The notes under the pieces were generated by a model. That model did not search any database. It was not told where the DNA came from and worked only from the letters and a program-made list of their open reading frames with translations. Made by a program: the position numbers and the translations under genes. From assembly GCA_002240395.1 (NCBI GenBank), contig CP016836.1, forward strand, positions 2,294,001 to 2,358,000: a DNA stretch of 64,000 nt. The letters run 5' to 3'. Shown here one piece after another: positions 52,673 through 61,699 of this stretch; positions within the stretch are counted from its first letter, which is position 1, and the number at the start of each line of letters is the position of its first letter. The DNA is from Xanthomonas citri pv. mangiferaeindicae (lineage in GTDB: Bacteria > Pseudomonadota > Gammaproteobacteria > Xanthomonadales > Xanthomonadaceae).

Positions 52673-54829
52673 ATGTCCGAGCCTGCCGGCCCACTGCCGG
52701 ATCGCCTGCTGGCACTGCCTTCCACGGCAGCGCTCGGGCCTGCCCTGCGCGCGGCCTTGCAGGAGGCGGCCGCCGCGGCCGACGGCGTGGCCGAGCTCGA
52801 TGAGAGCGTGCTGCAGGACACGCTGGCGTCGCTGGCGCTGCTGGGCGCCGATGGCGATGTGGTCGCCGCGGCGATCGCCGATGCGGTGCCGGTCTGGCGC
52901 GCGCCGATGCGCGCGCGCGTGCCCGCGCTGGTGCCGCTGCTCGACGGTCTGCGCGCCGCGCATCAGGTTTGGTCGCTGCATGCCGAGCATGTCGGCAGCG
53001 GCAACCCGGAGGGCCTGCGCCGGTTGCTGCTGGCGCTGGTGCGCGATCTGCGCGTGGTGCTGGTGCTGCTGGCCCGGCAACTGGCACAGATGCGTGCGGC
53101 GGTGCGCGCCGACGAGCCGACCCGGCGTGCGCTGGCGCTGCTCACGCGCGACATCCATGCGCCGCTCGCCAACCGCTTGGGCATCTGGCAGCTGAAGTGG
53201 GAGCTCGAGGACCTGGCGTTCCGCTATCTGCAGCCCGAGACCTACCGCCGCATCGCCGGCCTGCTCGACGACAAACGCGCCGGCCGCGAACGCTACATCG
53301 AGCAGGTGCGCACACAACTGGGCGAAGCGCTCGCTGCGCAGGACGTGCGCGCCGACGTTGCCGGACGGCCCAAGCACATCTACAGCATCTGGCGGAAGAT
53401 GCAGAAAAAGCAGGTGCCGATCGGCGAACTCTATGACCTGCGCGCGGTGCGCGTGCTGGTCGACGACGTGCCGGCCTGCTATGCGGCGCTGGGGGTGGTG
53501 CACGCGCTGTGGACGCCGATCCCCAGCGAGTTCGACGACTACATCGCCCGGCCCAAGAACAACGATTACCGTTCGCTGCACACCGCAGTCGTCGGGCCGG
53601 AAGGCAAGACGCTGGAGGTGCAGATCCGCACGCGTGAGATGCACGAGGCGTCCGAGCTGGGCGTGGCCGCGCACTGGCGCTACAAGGAAACCGGCGGCTC
53701 GCAGCGTGCGCCGGCCGGCAGCGCCGCGCTCGAACGCCGGATCGAGTGGATGCGGCGGCTGCTTGAGTCGCATACCGACGGCGGACGGGCCGAGGGCTTG
53801 GCCGATGCGTTTGATACCGAACTGGTCGAGGACCGGGTCTTCGTGCTGACGCCCAAGGGCGAGATCATCGACCTGCCGCAAGGCGCGACGCCGCTCGATT
53901 TCGCCTATCACGTGCATACGATGGTCGGGCACCGCTGCCGTGGCGCGAAGGTCGACGGCCGCATCGTGCCGCTCGACACCGTGCTGCGGACCGGTGAGCG
54001 CGTCGAAATCCTGACCGCCAAGCTGCCGTCGCCGCGGCGCGACTGGCTGGTCGCGGCCAATGGCTTTCTCGCCAGCCCGCGCTCGCGCGAGAAGGTGCGC
54101 AACTGGTTTCACAAGCTCGATCGCGAGCGCAATGTCCAGGCTGGCCGCGAACTGCTGGAGCGTGATCTGCGCCGCTTGGGTCTGCTGCAGGCCGATCTGG
54201 CGCCGGTGCTGCCGCGCTTCAACGCGAGCAGCGTGGACGATCTCTACGTGTCGGTCGCGCTCGGCGATGTGGGGCCGAATCAGATCGGCCGGGCGCTGCT
54301 GGAGATCGAGCGCGAACGTCACGCGCCCGCGCAAGACGATGCGCCGACGTTGCCGCTGCGCCGGCCGCGCCGGGCTCCCAAGGCGGCCGATTCGAGCTTC
54401 CGCGTGGTCGGGGTGGACAACCTGCTGGTGCAGGTCGCCCGCTGCTGTCGTCCGGTTCCGGGCGAGCCGATCGCCGGCTATCTCACCCGTGCGCGCGGCG
54501 TGAGCGTGCATCGTCGCGACTGCCCGTCGTTCCTGCGGTTGTCGGCGGGCCAGCCGCAGCGGGTGCTGCCGGTCGAGTGGGGCGAGCAGGGCGGCGGCCA
54601 CGAGTCGGATGTCGTCGTCGAGGCCGTCGATCGCCGGCACCTGCTCAAGGATCTGAGCAACCTGATCGCCCAGGAGGATGTGCACGTGCTGGCGATCCAG
54701 AGCGAACACCACCGGCTCTCGCGCGTGCAGTTGCGGCTGCGCTTGCGGGTTGCCGATTACGGCCAGTTGGCGCGACTGCTGGGCAAGCTCGACAGCGTGC
54801 CGGGGGTGGAGCTGGCGCGGCGGGCGTGA
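52673..54829 (+). CDS. relA: GTP pyrophosphokinase RelA
   Basis: Long RSH enzyme of 718 residues that makes (p)ppGpp on ribosomes during amino acid starvation. The N-terminal pseudo-hydrolase region lacks the HD motif (the corresponding segment is AAIADAVPVW), so hydrolysis is lost. The synthetase domain (about 235-350) contains IWRKMQKKQVPIGELYDLRA and NNDYRSLHTAVVGPEGK. TGS, zinc-finger-like (ARCCRPVPGEPI) and ACT domains follow. Together with the bifunctional enzyme at 14.5 kb it forms the usual RelA/SpoT pair. Confidence 0.95.
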   Translation: MSEPAGPLPDRLLALPSTAALGPALRAALQEAAAAADGVAELDESVLQDTLASLALLGADGDVVAAAIADAVPVWRAPMRARVPALVPLLDGLRAAHQVWSLHAEHVGSGNPEGLRRLLLALVRDLRVVLVLLARQLAQMRAAVRADEPTRRALALLTRDIHAPLANRLGIWQLKWELEDLAFRYLQPETYRRIAGLLDDKRAGRERYIEQVRTQLGEALAAQDVRADVAGRPKHIYSIWRKMQKKQVPIGELYDLRAVRVLVDDVPACYAALGVVHALWTPIPSEFDDYIARPKNNDYRSLHTAVVGPEGKTLEVQIRTREMHEASELGVAAHWRYKETGGSQRAPAGSAALERRIEWMRRLLESHTDGGRAEGLADAFDTELVEDRVFVLTPKGEIIDLPQGATPLDFAYHVHTMVGHRCRGAKVDGRIVPLDTVLRTGERVEILTAKLPSPRRDWLVAANGFLASPRSREKVRNWFHKLDRERNVQAGRELLERDLRRLGLLQADLAPVLPRFNASSVDDLYVSVALGDVGPNQIGRALLEIERERHAPAQDDAPTLPLRRPRRAPKAADSSFRVVGVDNLLVQVARCCRPVPGEPIAGYLTRARGVSVHRRDCPSFLRLSAGQPQRVLPVEWGEQGGGHESDVVVEAVDRRHLLKDLSNLIAQEDVHVLAIQSEHHRLSRVQLRLRLRVADYGQLARLLGKLDSVPGVELARRA

Positions 54830-54875
54830 ACGATCGCGACATCGGTGTTCAGCTCGATCTCGCATACTGCGCGGC

Positions 54876-56429
54876 GTGAACGGCGACGATCTCTCCAACG
54901 GACCTGCGCCCGCCCAGCGCCTGGCTGCCCGCCCGCGGCGGTCGCTCGCGGCCGACGCGCCCTGGTGGCGCCGCTGGCCGGGGGTCTCGTTGGCGGCGTG
55001 CATCGGCCTGGCGCTGCTGGTGTTCGGCGTGCGTGTCTTCGTCGTCGACCGGCTGTGGCCCGAGACGCGGGTGCAGGCGCTGCTCGACGATGCCGCCCAG
55101 GCGGTCGCGGAGGGGCGCCTGGATGCCGGCGACGGCAGTGGCGCGCGGCAGTTGTTCGAGGCCGCGCAGGCGCTCGACCCCGACGACGTGCGGCCGCGCG
55201 CGGGGTTGTCGCAGGTCGCCGATGCCGCGCTCGTCCAGGCCCGCGCCGCGGTCGAGGCGCGGCGTTTCGATGCCGCCCGGAGCGCGCTCAAGCTGGCGCA
55301 GGAGTTGTCCGCGCCGCGCGATGCGATCGAGGCCCTGGACGCCCGGCTGCGCGCGCTCGAGGCCGGCGGCACGGCGCCCGAGGTGCTGTTGCGCCAGGCC
55401 CAGGCAGCGCAGGCCCAGGGGCGGCTCGATGCCGGTCCCGATGCGGCGCTGCCGCTGTACGCGCGGGTGCTCGCGATCGAGCCAGGCAACGGCGATGCGT
55501 TGCGTGGGCGCGACGAGTCGCTGGCGGCGCTGCTCGAGCGGGCACGCGCGCGCCTGCGCGACGGTGATCTGAGCGGCGCGGCCGCGCTGGTCGCCACGGT
55601 GCGCGATTACGATCCCGGCCACGTCGACCTGCCCGACACCCAGGCACGCCTGACCGAGGAACTCGATGCACTGCGCCGGCGTGCGGCGACGCATCTGGCC
55701 GACGGGCGCATCGAACGCGCCGTCGCCGAATGGCGGATTCTGCTCGCCTTCGATGCCGAGGATGCCAGTGCGCAGCGCGGGCTGCTCGATGCAGGCGCCG
55801 CGTATGCGCAGCGCGCCGAGCGCTATGCCCGCGACTTCAACTTCGCCGATGCCGATGCGCAGCTGCGCGAGGCGCAGGCGCTGGCGCCCGACAGCGAGGC
55901 GGTGCGCGCGGCCGCGCTACGGATCGAGCGCTCGCGCGCGGTGCATGCCGACCGCGGCACGCAATTGCCGCCCCAGGAGCGCCGACGCCGGGTCGCGGCG
56001 CTGCTGCAGCAGGCGGCCGCCGCGCAGGCACGCGGCGATCTGATGTCGCCTCCAGGCGACAGCGCCTACGACCACGTCCGCGCCGCTCGGTTGCTCGCGC
56101 CCGACGATCCGGCGGTCACGCGCGCCTCGGCGCGATTGCTGCCCGGCGCCCGCCAGTGTTTCGACGCCGGCCTGCGCGCCAACAACCTTGCGCGCGCGCA
56201 TGCCTGCCTCGATGCCCGGGTCGCGCTGGGCGAAGGCGAGCCCGCGGCGCGCGATGCGCGGCGGCGGCTGGCCCAGCGCTGGCTGGCGATCGGCGACGAA
56301 CGTCTGGGGGCAGGCAATCTCGCCGGTGCGCAAGCCGCGTTGTCGGCGGCGCGCAGGATCGACCCGGGGGTGCCGGGGCATGCCGAGTTCGCGCAGCGGC
56401 TGCGCACCGCGTCGCTCAACAGCGGCTGA
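54876..56429 (+). CDS. Membrane-anchored TPR-type repeat protein
   Basis: Function unknown. It has 517 residues: a cytoplasmic N-terminus rich in Arg, one membrane helix (about residues 36-56, VSLAACIGLALLVFGVRVFV), then Ala-rich helical repeats to the end. Repeated units of the type LLDDAAQAVAEGRLDA and LLRQAQAAQAQGRLDA look like degenerate tetratricopeptide repeats. The GTG start at 54876, 46 bases after relA, fits the frame. It could be a periplasmic scaffold. Its stop abuts that of the glycosyltransferase exactly (TGATCA). Confidence 0.8.
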   Translation: MNGDDLSNGPAPAQRLAARPRRSLAADAPWWRRWPGVSLAACIGLALLVFGVRVFVVDRLWPETRVQALLDDAAQAVAEGRLDAGDGSGARQLFEAAQALDPDDVRPRAGLSQVADAALVQARAAVEARRFDAARSALKLAQELSAPRDAIEALDARLRALEAGGTAPEVLLRQAQAAQAQGRLDAGPDAALPLYARVLAIEPGNGDALRGRDESLAALLERARARLRDGDLSGAAALVATVRDYDPGHVDLPDTQARLTEELDALRRRAATHLADGRIERAVAEWRILLAFDAEDASAQRGLLDAGAAYAQRAERYARDFNFADADAQLREAQALAPDSEAVRAAALRIERSRAVHADRGTQLPPQERRRRVAALLQQAAAAQARGDLMSPPGDSAYDHVRAARLLAPDDPAVTRASARLLPGARQCFDAGLRANNLARAHACLDARVALGEGEPAARDARRRLAQRWLAIGDERLGAGNLAGAQAALSAARRIDPGVPGHAEFAQRLRTASLNSG

Positions 56430-58547
56430 TCAGGGCTGCACGCGATCAAGGGCGCTCTCGACGAACACCGCCTGGACGGTCCGGCGCGCCGCATCGAGAG
56501 AGAAATGCCGTCGGACATTGTCCAGGCCGTGATCCGCGAGCCGGCCCCACAGCGTTTCGTCCTCGTACAGGCGCACGACCGCATCGGCGAACGCGTCGGC
56601 CTGGTCGGCCAGCAGCACATCATGACCGTCGTGCAGTTGCATGCCTTCGGCCGCGCAGGTCGTCGCGACCACCGGCTGGCCATGGGCCATGCTCAGGTTG
56701 ACCTTGCCCTTGACGCCGGCCCCGAAGCGCAACGGCGCGACCGCGATGCGGCAGCCGTCCATGTAGGGCGTGATGTCCGGCACGTGGCCGTGGATGACCA
56801 CGCCGTCCACCCGGGCCAGGGCAGCGATCGCGTCGTCGACGTGGTCGCCGATGCAGTGGAAGCGGACCTGCGGCAGGCGTGCACGGATCGCCGGGAAGAT
56901 CGCGCCGACGAACCACTTCACCGCATCGACGTTCGGCGGATGGCGGAAGCCGCCAACGAAGACCAGATCGTGCCGCTGCGCGAACGGCCGCCCGGGCCCG
57001 GCGACCTCGTGCAGGTTCGACAACAGCGCCACCCGGGCCTGGGGGGCGTCGCGGGCCAGCAGGGCGACCTCGCTCGGACTCACGACCAGGGTCGTGTCGC
57101 AGCGGCGGACGACGTCCAGTTCCTGCGCCCGCGTGCGTTCGGCGGCGCGGCGTAACGCGGGATCGCCCGAGACCTCGGCGCCGCGCAGTTCGCGCAGGTA
57201 ATGCAGGTCGATGGTGTCGAAGATCACCTGCGCCTGCGGCGCATGCCGGCGCACCAGCGGCAGGAACTCGTGCGCGATGTAGTGGCGACACAGCATCACC
57301 CGCGAGAACCGGCCGCCGTGCGTGCGCATCCACTGCGCCGCGCTCTTGGCATAGGGCGCATACCAGACTTCGACACCGATCGCCTGCAGTGCCCGCGTAG
57401 CCGCGCCCAGGTGACGGCGGTCGGCCGGCAGGAACACCACGTGCATGCCCGCCTCGCTGAGCAGCCGCATCAGGTTGACCAGCCGCAGCGAGGCCGAGTC
57501 GCGGTCGGGCATCGGGGTCACGCTGTCGATGATCAACACCTGGGGCACACCGGCGCGTGGCAGTTGGCCGGCCACCACCGGGTCGGCGGGCCGCTGCGCC
57601 AGCACGTGTGCCCAGCGTGCGGCGAACACCGGCTGGTTGCGCGCCTGCGCCGCCTTCATGCCTTGCGACAGGTCGGTGCCTGCGCTCACGCCCTCCAGGT
57701 GCACCACGCAGGCCTCGGGCTGTACGAGCACCCGCAGCCCGGCGTCGCGCACCCGTAGTGCGAGATCCGCATCCTCGTAATAGGCCGGCGCATAGCGGCT
57801 GTCGAAGCCGCCCAGGCGCTCGAACAGCGCGCGCGGCAGCATCAGCGCTGCTCCCGACACGTAGTCGACGTCGGCGCAGTAGCGCAACTGCGGATGCAGC
57901 GGGTCGGCGAACCGGCCGCGGTTTTCTCCGCGGCCGTCGCGCACGAGCATCGTGCCCGCTTCTTGCAGGCGGCCGTCGGGATAGACCAGCTGCGCGCCGA
58001 CGATCCCGACATCGGGGGCGCGCGCGAAGGTCGCGAGCATCGCATCGAGCCAACCGGGCTGGGGCACGGTGTCGTTGTTGAGAAACAGAAGATAGGCCCC
58101 GCGCGCCAGCGCTGCGCCCGCGTTGCAGGCGCCGATGAACCCTGCGTTCGCCGGCATGGTGTGCAGGCGCAGGCCGCCGATGCGGGCCAGGGTCGCCGCG
58201 CTGTCGTCGGGGCTGGCATCGTCGACGACGATGATCTCGATCGAGGCCCGCGGCGGGTGCGCGGCGATCGCGCGCAGGCAGGCCAGGGTCTGCGGCAGGT
58301 GGCCGTAGACCGGGACCACGATCGACACCGCGGGGGCGTCGTAGCACGGAACGTCGAACGGTGCGAACGCGCTCAGGTCGGCGGCGAGCAAGGCCTGCCG
58401 CGCGCGGGGTGCGAACACGCCGAACTGCGCGCCGACCCGCTGCCACGTCGCGCGCAGCCCGCGCATGCGCAGGCTTGCGAATCCGCGGCGGAACAGGCCG
58501 AGCGCCCGGACGAGCCGGAAGCGCGCATCGGCCAGGGAAAACGACAT
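56430..58547 (-). CDS. Two-domain glycosyltransferase (GT2 fused to GT4-like)
   Basis: A 705-residue cytoplasmic or peripheral-membrane enzyme. The N-terminal domain (about 75-310) is a GT2 family transferase: VSIVVPVYGHLPQTLACL, the metal-binding region LLFLNNDTVPQPGWLDAM, and YYEDADLALRV. The C-terminal domain (about 335-705) is GT-B-like: FVGGFRHPPNVDAVKWFVG, IAVAPLRFGAGVKGKVNLSM, and GQPVVAT. Such fusions build surface polysaccharide or glycoprotein glycans. No other glycan genes are nearby. The ATG at 58545-58547 follows GGAG; an upstream extension looks non-coding. It is divergent from mrcB. Confidence 0.88.
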   Translation of the reverse strand: MSFSLADARFRLVRALGLFRRGFASLRMRGLRATWQRVGAQFGVFAPRARQALLAADLSAFAPFDVPCYDAPAVSIVVPVYGHLPQTLACLRAIAAHPPRASIEIIVVDDASPDDSAATLARIGGLRLHTMPANAGFIGACNAGAALARGAYLLFLNNDTVPQPGWLDAMLATFARAPDVGIVGAQLVYPDGRLQEAGTMLVRDGRGENRGRFADPLHPQLRYCADVDYVSGAALMLPRALFERLGGFDSRYAPAYYEDADLALRVRDAGLRVLVQPEACVVHLEGVSAGTDLSQGMKAAQARNQPVFAARWAHVLAQRPADPVVAGQLPRAGVPQVLIIDSVTPMPDRDSASLRLVNLMRLLSEAGMHVVFLPADRRHLGAATRALQAIGVEVWYAPYAKSAAQWMRTHGGRFSRVMLCRHYIAHEFLPLVRRHAPQAQVIFDTIDLHYLRELRGAEVSGDPALRRAAERTRAQELDVVRRCDTTLVVSPSEVALLARDAPQARVALLSNLHEVAGPGRPFAQRHDLVFVGGFRHPPNVDAVKWFVGAIFPAIRARLPQVRFHCIGDHVDDAIAALARVDGVVIHGHVPDITPYMDGCRIAVAPLRFGAGVKGKVNLSMAHGQPVVATTCAAEGMQLHDGHDVLLADQADAFADAVVRLYEDETLWGRLADHGLDNVRRHFSLDAARRTVQAVFVESALDRVQP

Positions 58548-58668
58548 GCGTCGGAACTCCAGCTGACTGGTCGGGAGGCCGCCCGATCCCGCCCGAAGGC
58601 GCTGGGATAGACTGCCGGGCGCTATTGTGTCACCCACATCGACCCGCTGCCGCGGGTGCAGGACATCC

Positions 58669-61155
58669 ATGGCCCGGATCGATTACGAAGACGACGACGA
58701 TCTCGACGATGACGGCGCAGCGCCGTCGACCTGGCACCGCCGCCTTCTGAGCTGGATGCTGGCGCTGATCGGCCTGGGACTCGGTTTCCTGATTCCCTAC
58801 ACGCTGTACCTCAATCATCAGGTCGGCGAGCGGTTCGGCGCCTTGCGTTGGCAGATGCCCACGCGCGTCTATGCCCGGCCGCTGCATCTGGCGCAGGGCG
58901 TGGCGATGAATGCCGCCACGCTGAAGACCGAGCTGGCCGCGGCCGGCTACCGCGAAGGTGACGGCGTCAAGCCCGGGACCTACGCCACCGAGGGGGCACG
59001 CTGGACGATCGCAAGCCGTGGCTATCGCGATGTCGACGGCGTCGTCGCGCCTGCGCGCGTGCAGGTGTCGTTGTCGGGCGGCCGCATCTCGCGGTTGCGC
59101 GATGGCGAGGGCGGTGCGATCGAGGCCGCGCGGCTGGACCCGGCGCGCATCGCCACCCTGTACGGACAGCAGCAGGAGGAGCGCCGCCTGGTCCGCGTGC
59201 AGGAGGTACCGCAGTTGCTGACCGACACGCTGCAGGCGGTCGAGGACAAGGACTTCGCGCACCACCACGGCATCGATCTGAGCGGCATGGCGCGCGCGGC
59301 GCTGGTGAACCTGCGCGCCGGCGAAGCGCGGCAGGGCGCGAGCACCTTGACCCAGCAGCTCGCGCGCAGCGGCTTGCTGGGCATCGGCCGTGAGCAGACC
59401 TACACCCGCAAGTTCAACGAGATCCTCTATGCACTGCTGATCGAGGCGCGCTACGACAAGGGCGCGATCCTGGAGGCCTATCTCAACCAGGTCTACCTCG
59501 GCCAGCGCGGCGCGCAGGCGATCCACGGCGTCGCCGCCGGCGCCGAGTTCTGGTTCGGGCGCAGGATCGACGATCTCGAGCCCGAACAGGTCGCGTTGTT
59601 GGTCGGCATCATCCGCGGCCCGTCCTACTATGATCCGCGCCGTCAGCCCGAACGTGCGCAGGTGCGTCGCGACTTCGTGCTGGGCAAGATGCGCGAGAGC
59701 GGGCTCATCGACCAGGCCACCTACGATCGGGCGCTGACCCGCCCGCTGGGCGTGACCGACACGCCGGGCAACATCGCTGCCAATCGCTTTCCCGCCTATG
59801 TCGACCTGATCCGGCGCCAGTTGGCCAACGACTATCCGGCCGGCGCATTGCAGGGGGCCGGGCTGTCGGTCATGAGCGCGATGGTGCCCTCCGCCCAGGC
59901 CTACGCCGAAGGCGCGACCGTGCGCACGCTCAAGGATCTGGGCACGCGCGGGCGTCCGGAGTTGCAAGCTGGCCTGGTCGTCACCGACGTGCATACCGGC
60001 GAGGTCATCGCTGCGGTCGGCAGCCGGGTGCCGAGTGAGCACGGCTTCAATCGTGCGTTCGAAGCCCACCGCCCGGTCGGATCGCTGCTCAAGCCGTTCG
60101 TCTATCTGATCGCGCTCAGCAACCCGACCCGCTATTCGCTGGCCAGTTGGGTCGACGACTCGCCGGTGACGGTCACGCTCGAAAACGGCAAGCGCTGGTC
60201 GCCTGGCAACGCCGACGGCCGCAGCCACGGCACGGTGCGGTTGATCGACGCATTGGCCAACTCGTACAACCAGTCCACGGTGCGCGTGGGCATGGATGTC
60301 GGCCCGCGCGCGCTGGCCGACGTGGTGCACATGCTGACCGGCATCCGCGCCGAGGCCAATCCGGCGTTGATCCTCGGCGCGATGGACCAGAGCCCCTATG
60401 CGATGGCCCAGCTCTACCAGTTCCTGGCATCGGGCGGCGAAGTGCAGACGCTGCGCACCGTGCGCGGTGTCATCGACGAGCAGGGGCGTGTGGTCAACCG
60501 CTACGACACCCAGCCCAGCCCCGCGCAGCAGAGCGATGCGCTGTCGGCGCGCGTGGTCACGATCGCATTGCAGCACGCGGTGACCTCGGGCACCGCGCGA
60601 CGGCTGGTCAACGACGGCCTGGGGCGGCTCAACGCTGCCGGCAAGACCGGCACCAGCAACGACGGGCGCGACAGCTGGTTCGCCGGCTGGACCGGCGATC
60701 ATCTGGGTGTGGTGTGGGTCGGCAACGACCAGAACGCGCAGACCGGGCTGGTCGGCGCGACCGGCGCGATGCGGGTGTGGTCGGGACTGTTCTCGCGGCT
60801 GCCCAGCGCGCCGCTCGACGTGGGCAGCGAGGGCCTGGAGTGGCAGTGGGTGGCGCAATCCACCGCGACCGATGCCGACTGTCCCGGCGCACGCCGGTTC
60901 GCGTTCGTCGCCGGCTACGCGCCGCCGTACCAGTCCTGCCGCGGCTACGACCAGGACGGCCAGCCGACCTACATCGACCAGGACGGCAACCCGGTCGACG
61001 CCAATGGCACGCCGATCGAGACCGAACGGCGCGGCTGGCGCGAGTGGTTCGGCTTCGGCCGCCGCGATCGTGATGAGGCACCGCCTGCACCGCCGCAACC
61101 GCAATCACCGCCGCAACCCGCGGCTCCGCCGCCCGCCGAGGAATTGCCCCGATGA
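58669..61155 (+). CDS. mrcB: Penicillin-binding protein 1B (class A PBP)
   Basis: Bifunctional peptidoglycan synthase of 828 residues. The acidic cytoplasmic N-terminus (MARIDYEDDDDLDDDG) precedes one membrane helix (about 28-50). A UB2H-like domain (about 60-140) is followed by the glycosyltransferase domain with catalytic Glu in AVEDKDFAHHHG and GASTLTQQLARS. The transpeptidase domain shows SxxK (SLLK), SxN (SYN) and KTGTSN. A Pro/Gln-rich tail ends the protein. The outer-membrane activator partner, typically LpoB-like, may be the lipoprotein encoded next, overlapping by four bases. Confidence 0.94.
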   Translation: MARIDYEDDDDLDDDGAAPSTWHRRLLSWMLALIGLGLGFLIPYTLYLNHQVGERFGALRWQMPTRVYARPLHLAQGVAMNAATLKTELAAAGYREGDGVKPGTYATEGARWTIASRGYRDVDGVVAPARVQVSLSGGRISRLRDGEGGAIEAARLDPARIATLYGQQQEERRLVRVQEVPQLLTDTLQAVEDKDFAHHHGIDLSGMARAALVNLRAGEARQGASTLTQQLARSGLLGIGREQTYTRKFNEILYALLIEARYDKGAILEAYLNQVYLGQRGAQAIHGVAAGAEFWFGRRIDDLEPEQVALLVGIIRGPSYYDPRRQPERAQVRRDFVLGKMRESGLIDQATYDRALTRPLGVTDTPGNIAANRFPAYVDLIRRQLANDYPAGALQGAGLSVMSAMVPSAQAYAEGATVRTLKDLGTRGRPELQAGLVVTDVHTGEVIAAVGSRVPSEHGFNRAFEAHRPVGSLLKPFVYLIALSNPTRYSLASWVDDSPVTVTLENGKRWSPGNADGRSHGTVRLIDALANSYNQSTVRVGMDVGPRALADVVHMLTGIRAEANPALILGAMDQSPYAMAQLYQFLASGGEVQTLRTVRGVIDEQGRVVNRYDTQPSPAQQSDALSARVVTIALQHAVTSGTARRLVNDGLGRLNAAGKTGTSNDGRDSWFAGWTGDHLGVVWVGNDQNAQTGLVGATGAMRVWSGLFSRLPSAPLDVGSEGLEWQWVAQSTATDADCPGARRFAFVAGYAPPYQSCRGYDQDGQPTYIDQDGNPVDANGTPIETERRGWREWFGFGRRDRDEAPPAPPQPQSPPQPAAPPPAEELPR

Positions 61156-61679
61156 CCGCCTTCCTGTTGCGTGGCGCCTGCTGCGCCGCCGCGCTCGCAC
61201 TGGCCGCGTGCACCACGCCGCCCGCATCCGCCCCGGCCGCAGCGCCGCCGACCACCGTCGCGCCGCAGGCGATGGTTGCGGCGATCCGCGCCGCCAGCGG
61301 CGACGGGGACGGTGAGCTGGCGGTGCAGCCCTTGCGCGATCCGATGGTCGAGGATCTGCGTGAGCGCGCGGTCGCACTTGAAGGCCAGGGCGATGTGGCC
61401 GGCGCTGCGGCCGCGCTCGATCAGGCGCTGGAGATCGTGCACGACGACCCCGCACTGCTGCAGGAGCGCGCGGAGCTTGCGATCCTGCAAGGCGAGTTCC
61501 CGCGGGCGGCCGAACTGGCCGAGCGTGCGCATGCGATCGGCAGCCAGGTCGGCCCGCTGTGTCGCCGGCACTGGATCACGCTCGAGCAGGTCCGGCTCGC
61601 CTCGGGCGATGCCACTGGCGCGACCGCGGCCCGCACGCAGGCCGACGGCTGCCGCGTCGCCGGCCCGCAGCGCTACTGA
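61152..61679 (+). CDS. TPR-containing lipoprotein
   Basis: A 175-residue lipoprotein with a signal peptide ending in lipobox LAAC (about Cys20), then an Ala/Pro-rich linker (PPASAPAAAPPTTVAPQA), then TPR-like helices (about 65-160: LRERAVALEGQGDVAGAAAA, LLQERAELAILQGEFPRAAE). ATGA overlaps the mrcB stop, so it is co-translated with PBP1B. The position suggests a regulator or activator of PBP1B analogous to Lpo proteins, although it shows no clear LpoB sequence similarity. That role is inference. Confidence 0.84.
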   Translation: MTAFLLRGACCAAALALAACTTPPASAPAAAPPTTVAPQAMVAAIRAASGDGDGELAVQPLRDPMVEDLRERAVALEGQGDVAGAAAALDQALEIVHDDPALLQERAELAILQGEFPRAAELAERAHAIGSQVGPLCRRHWITLEQVRLASGDATGATAARTQADGCRVAGPQRY

Positions 61680-61699
61680 TTCGGGACTGCGACGTCGGG

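Noticed and set aside
52295..55597. Minus-strand open frame of 1,100 codons opposite relA
   Set aside because: Shadow of relA and the TPR gene; no start signal, no family motifs, and RelA on the plus strand is unambiguous.
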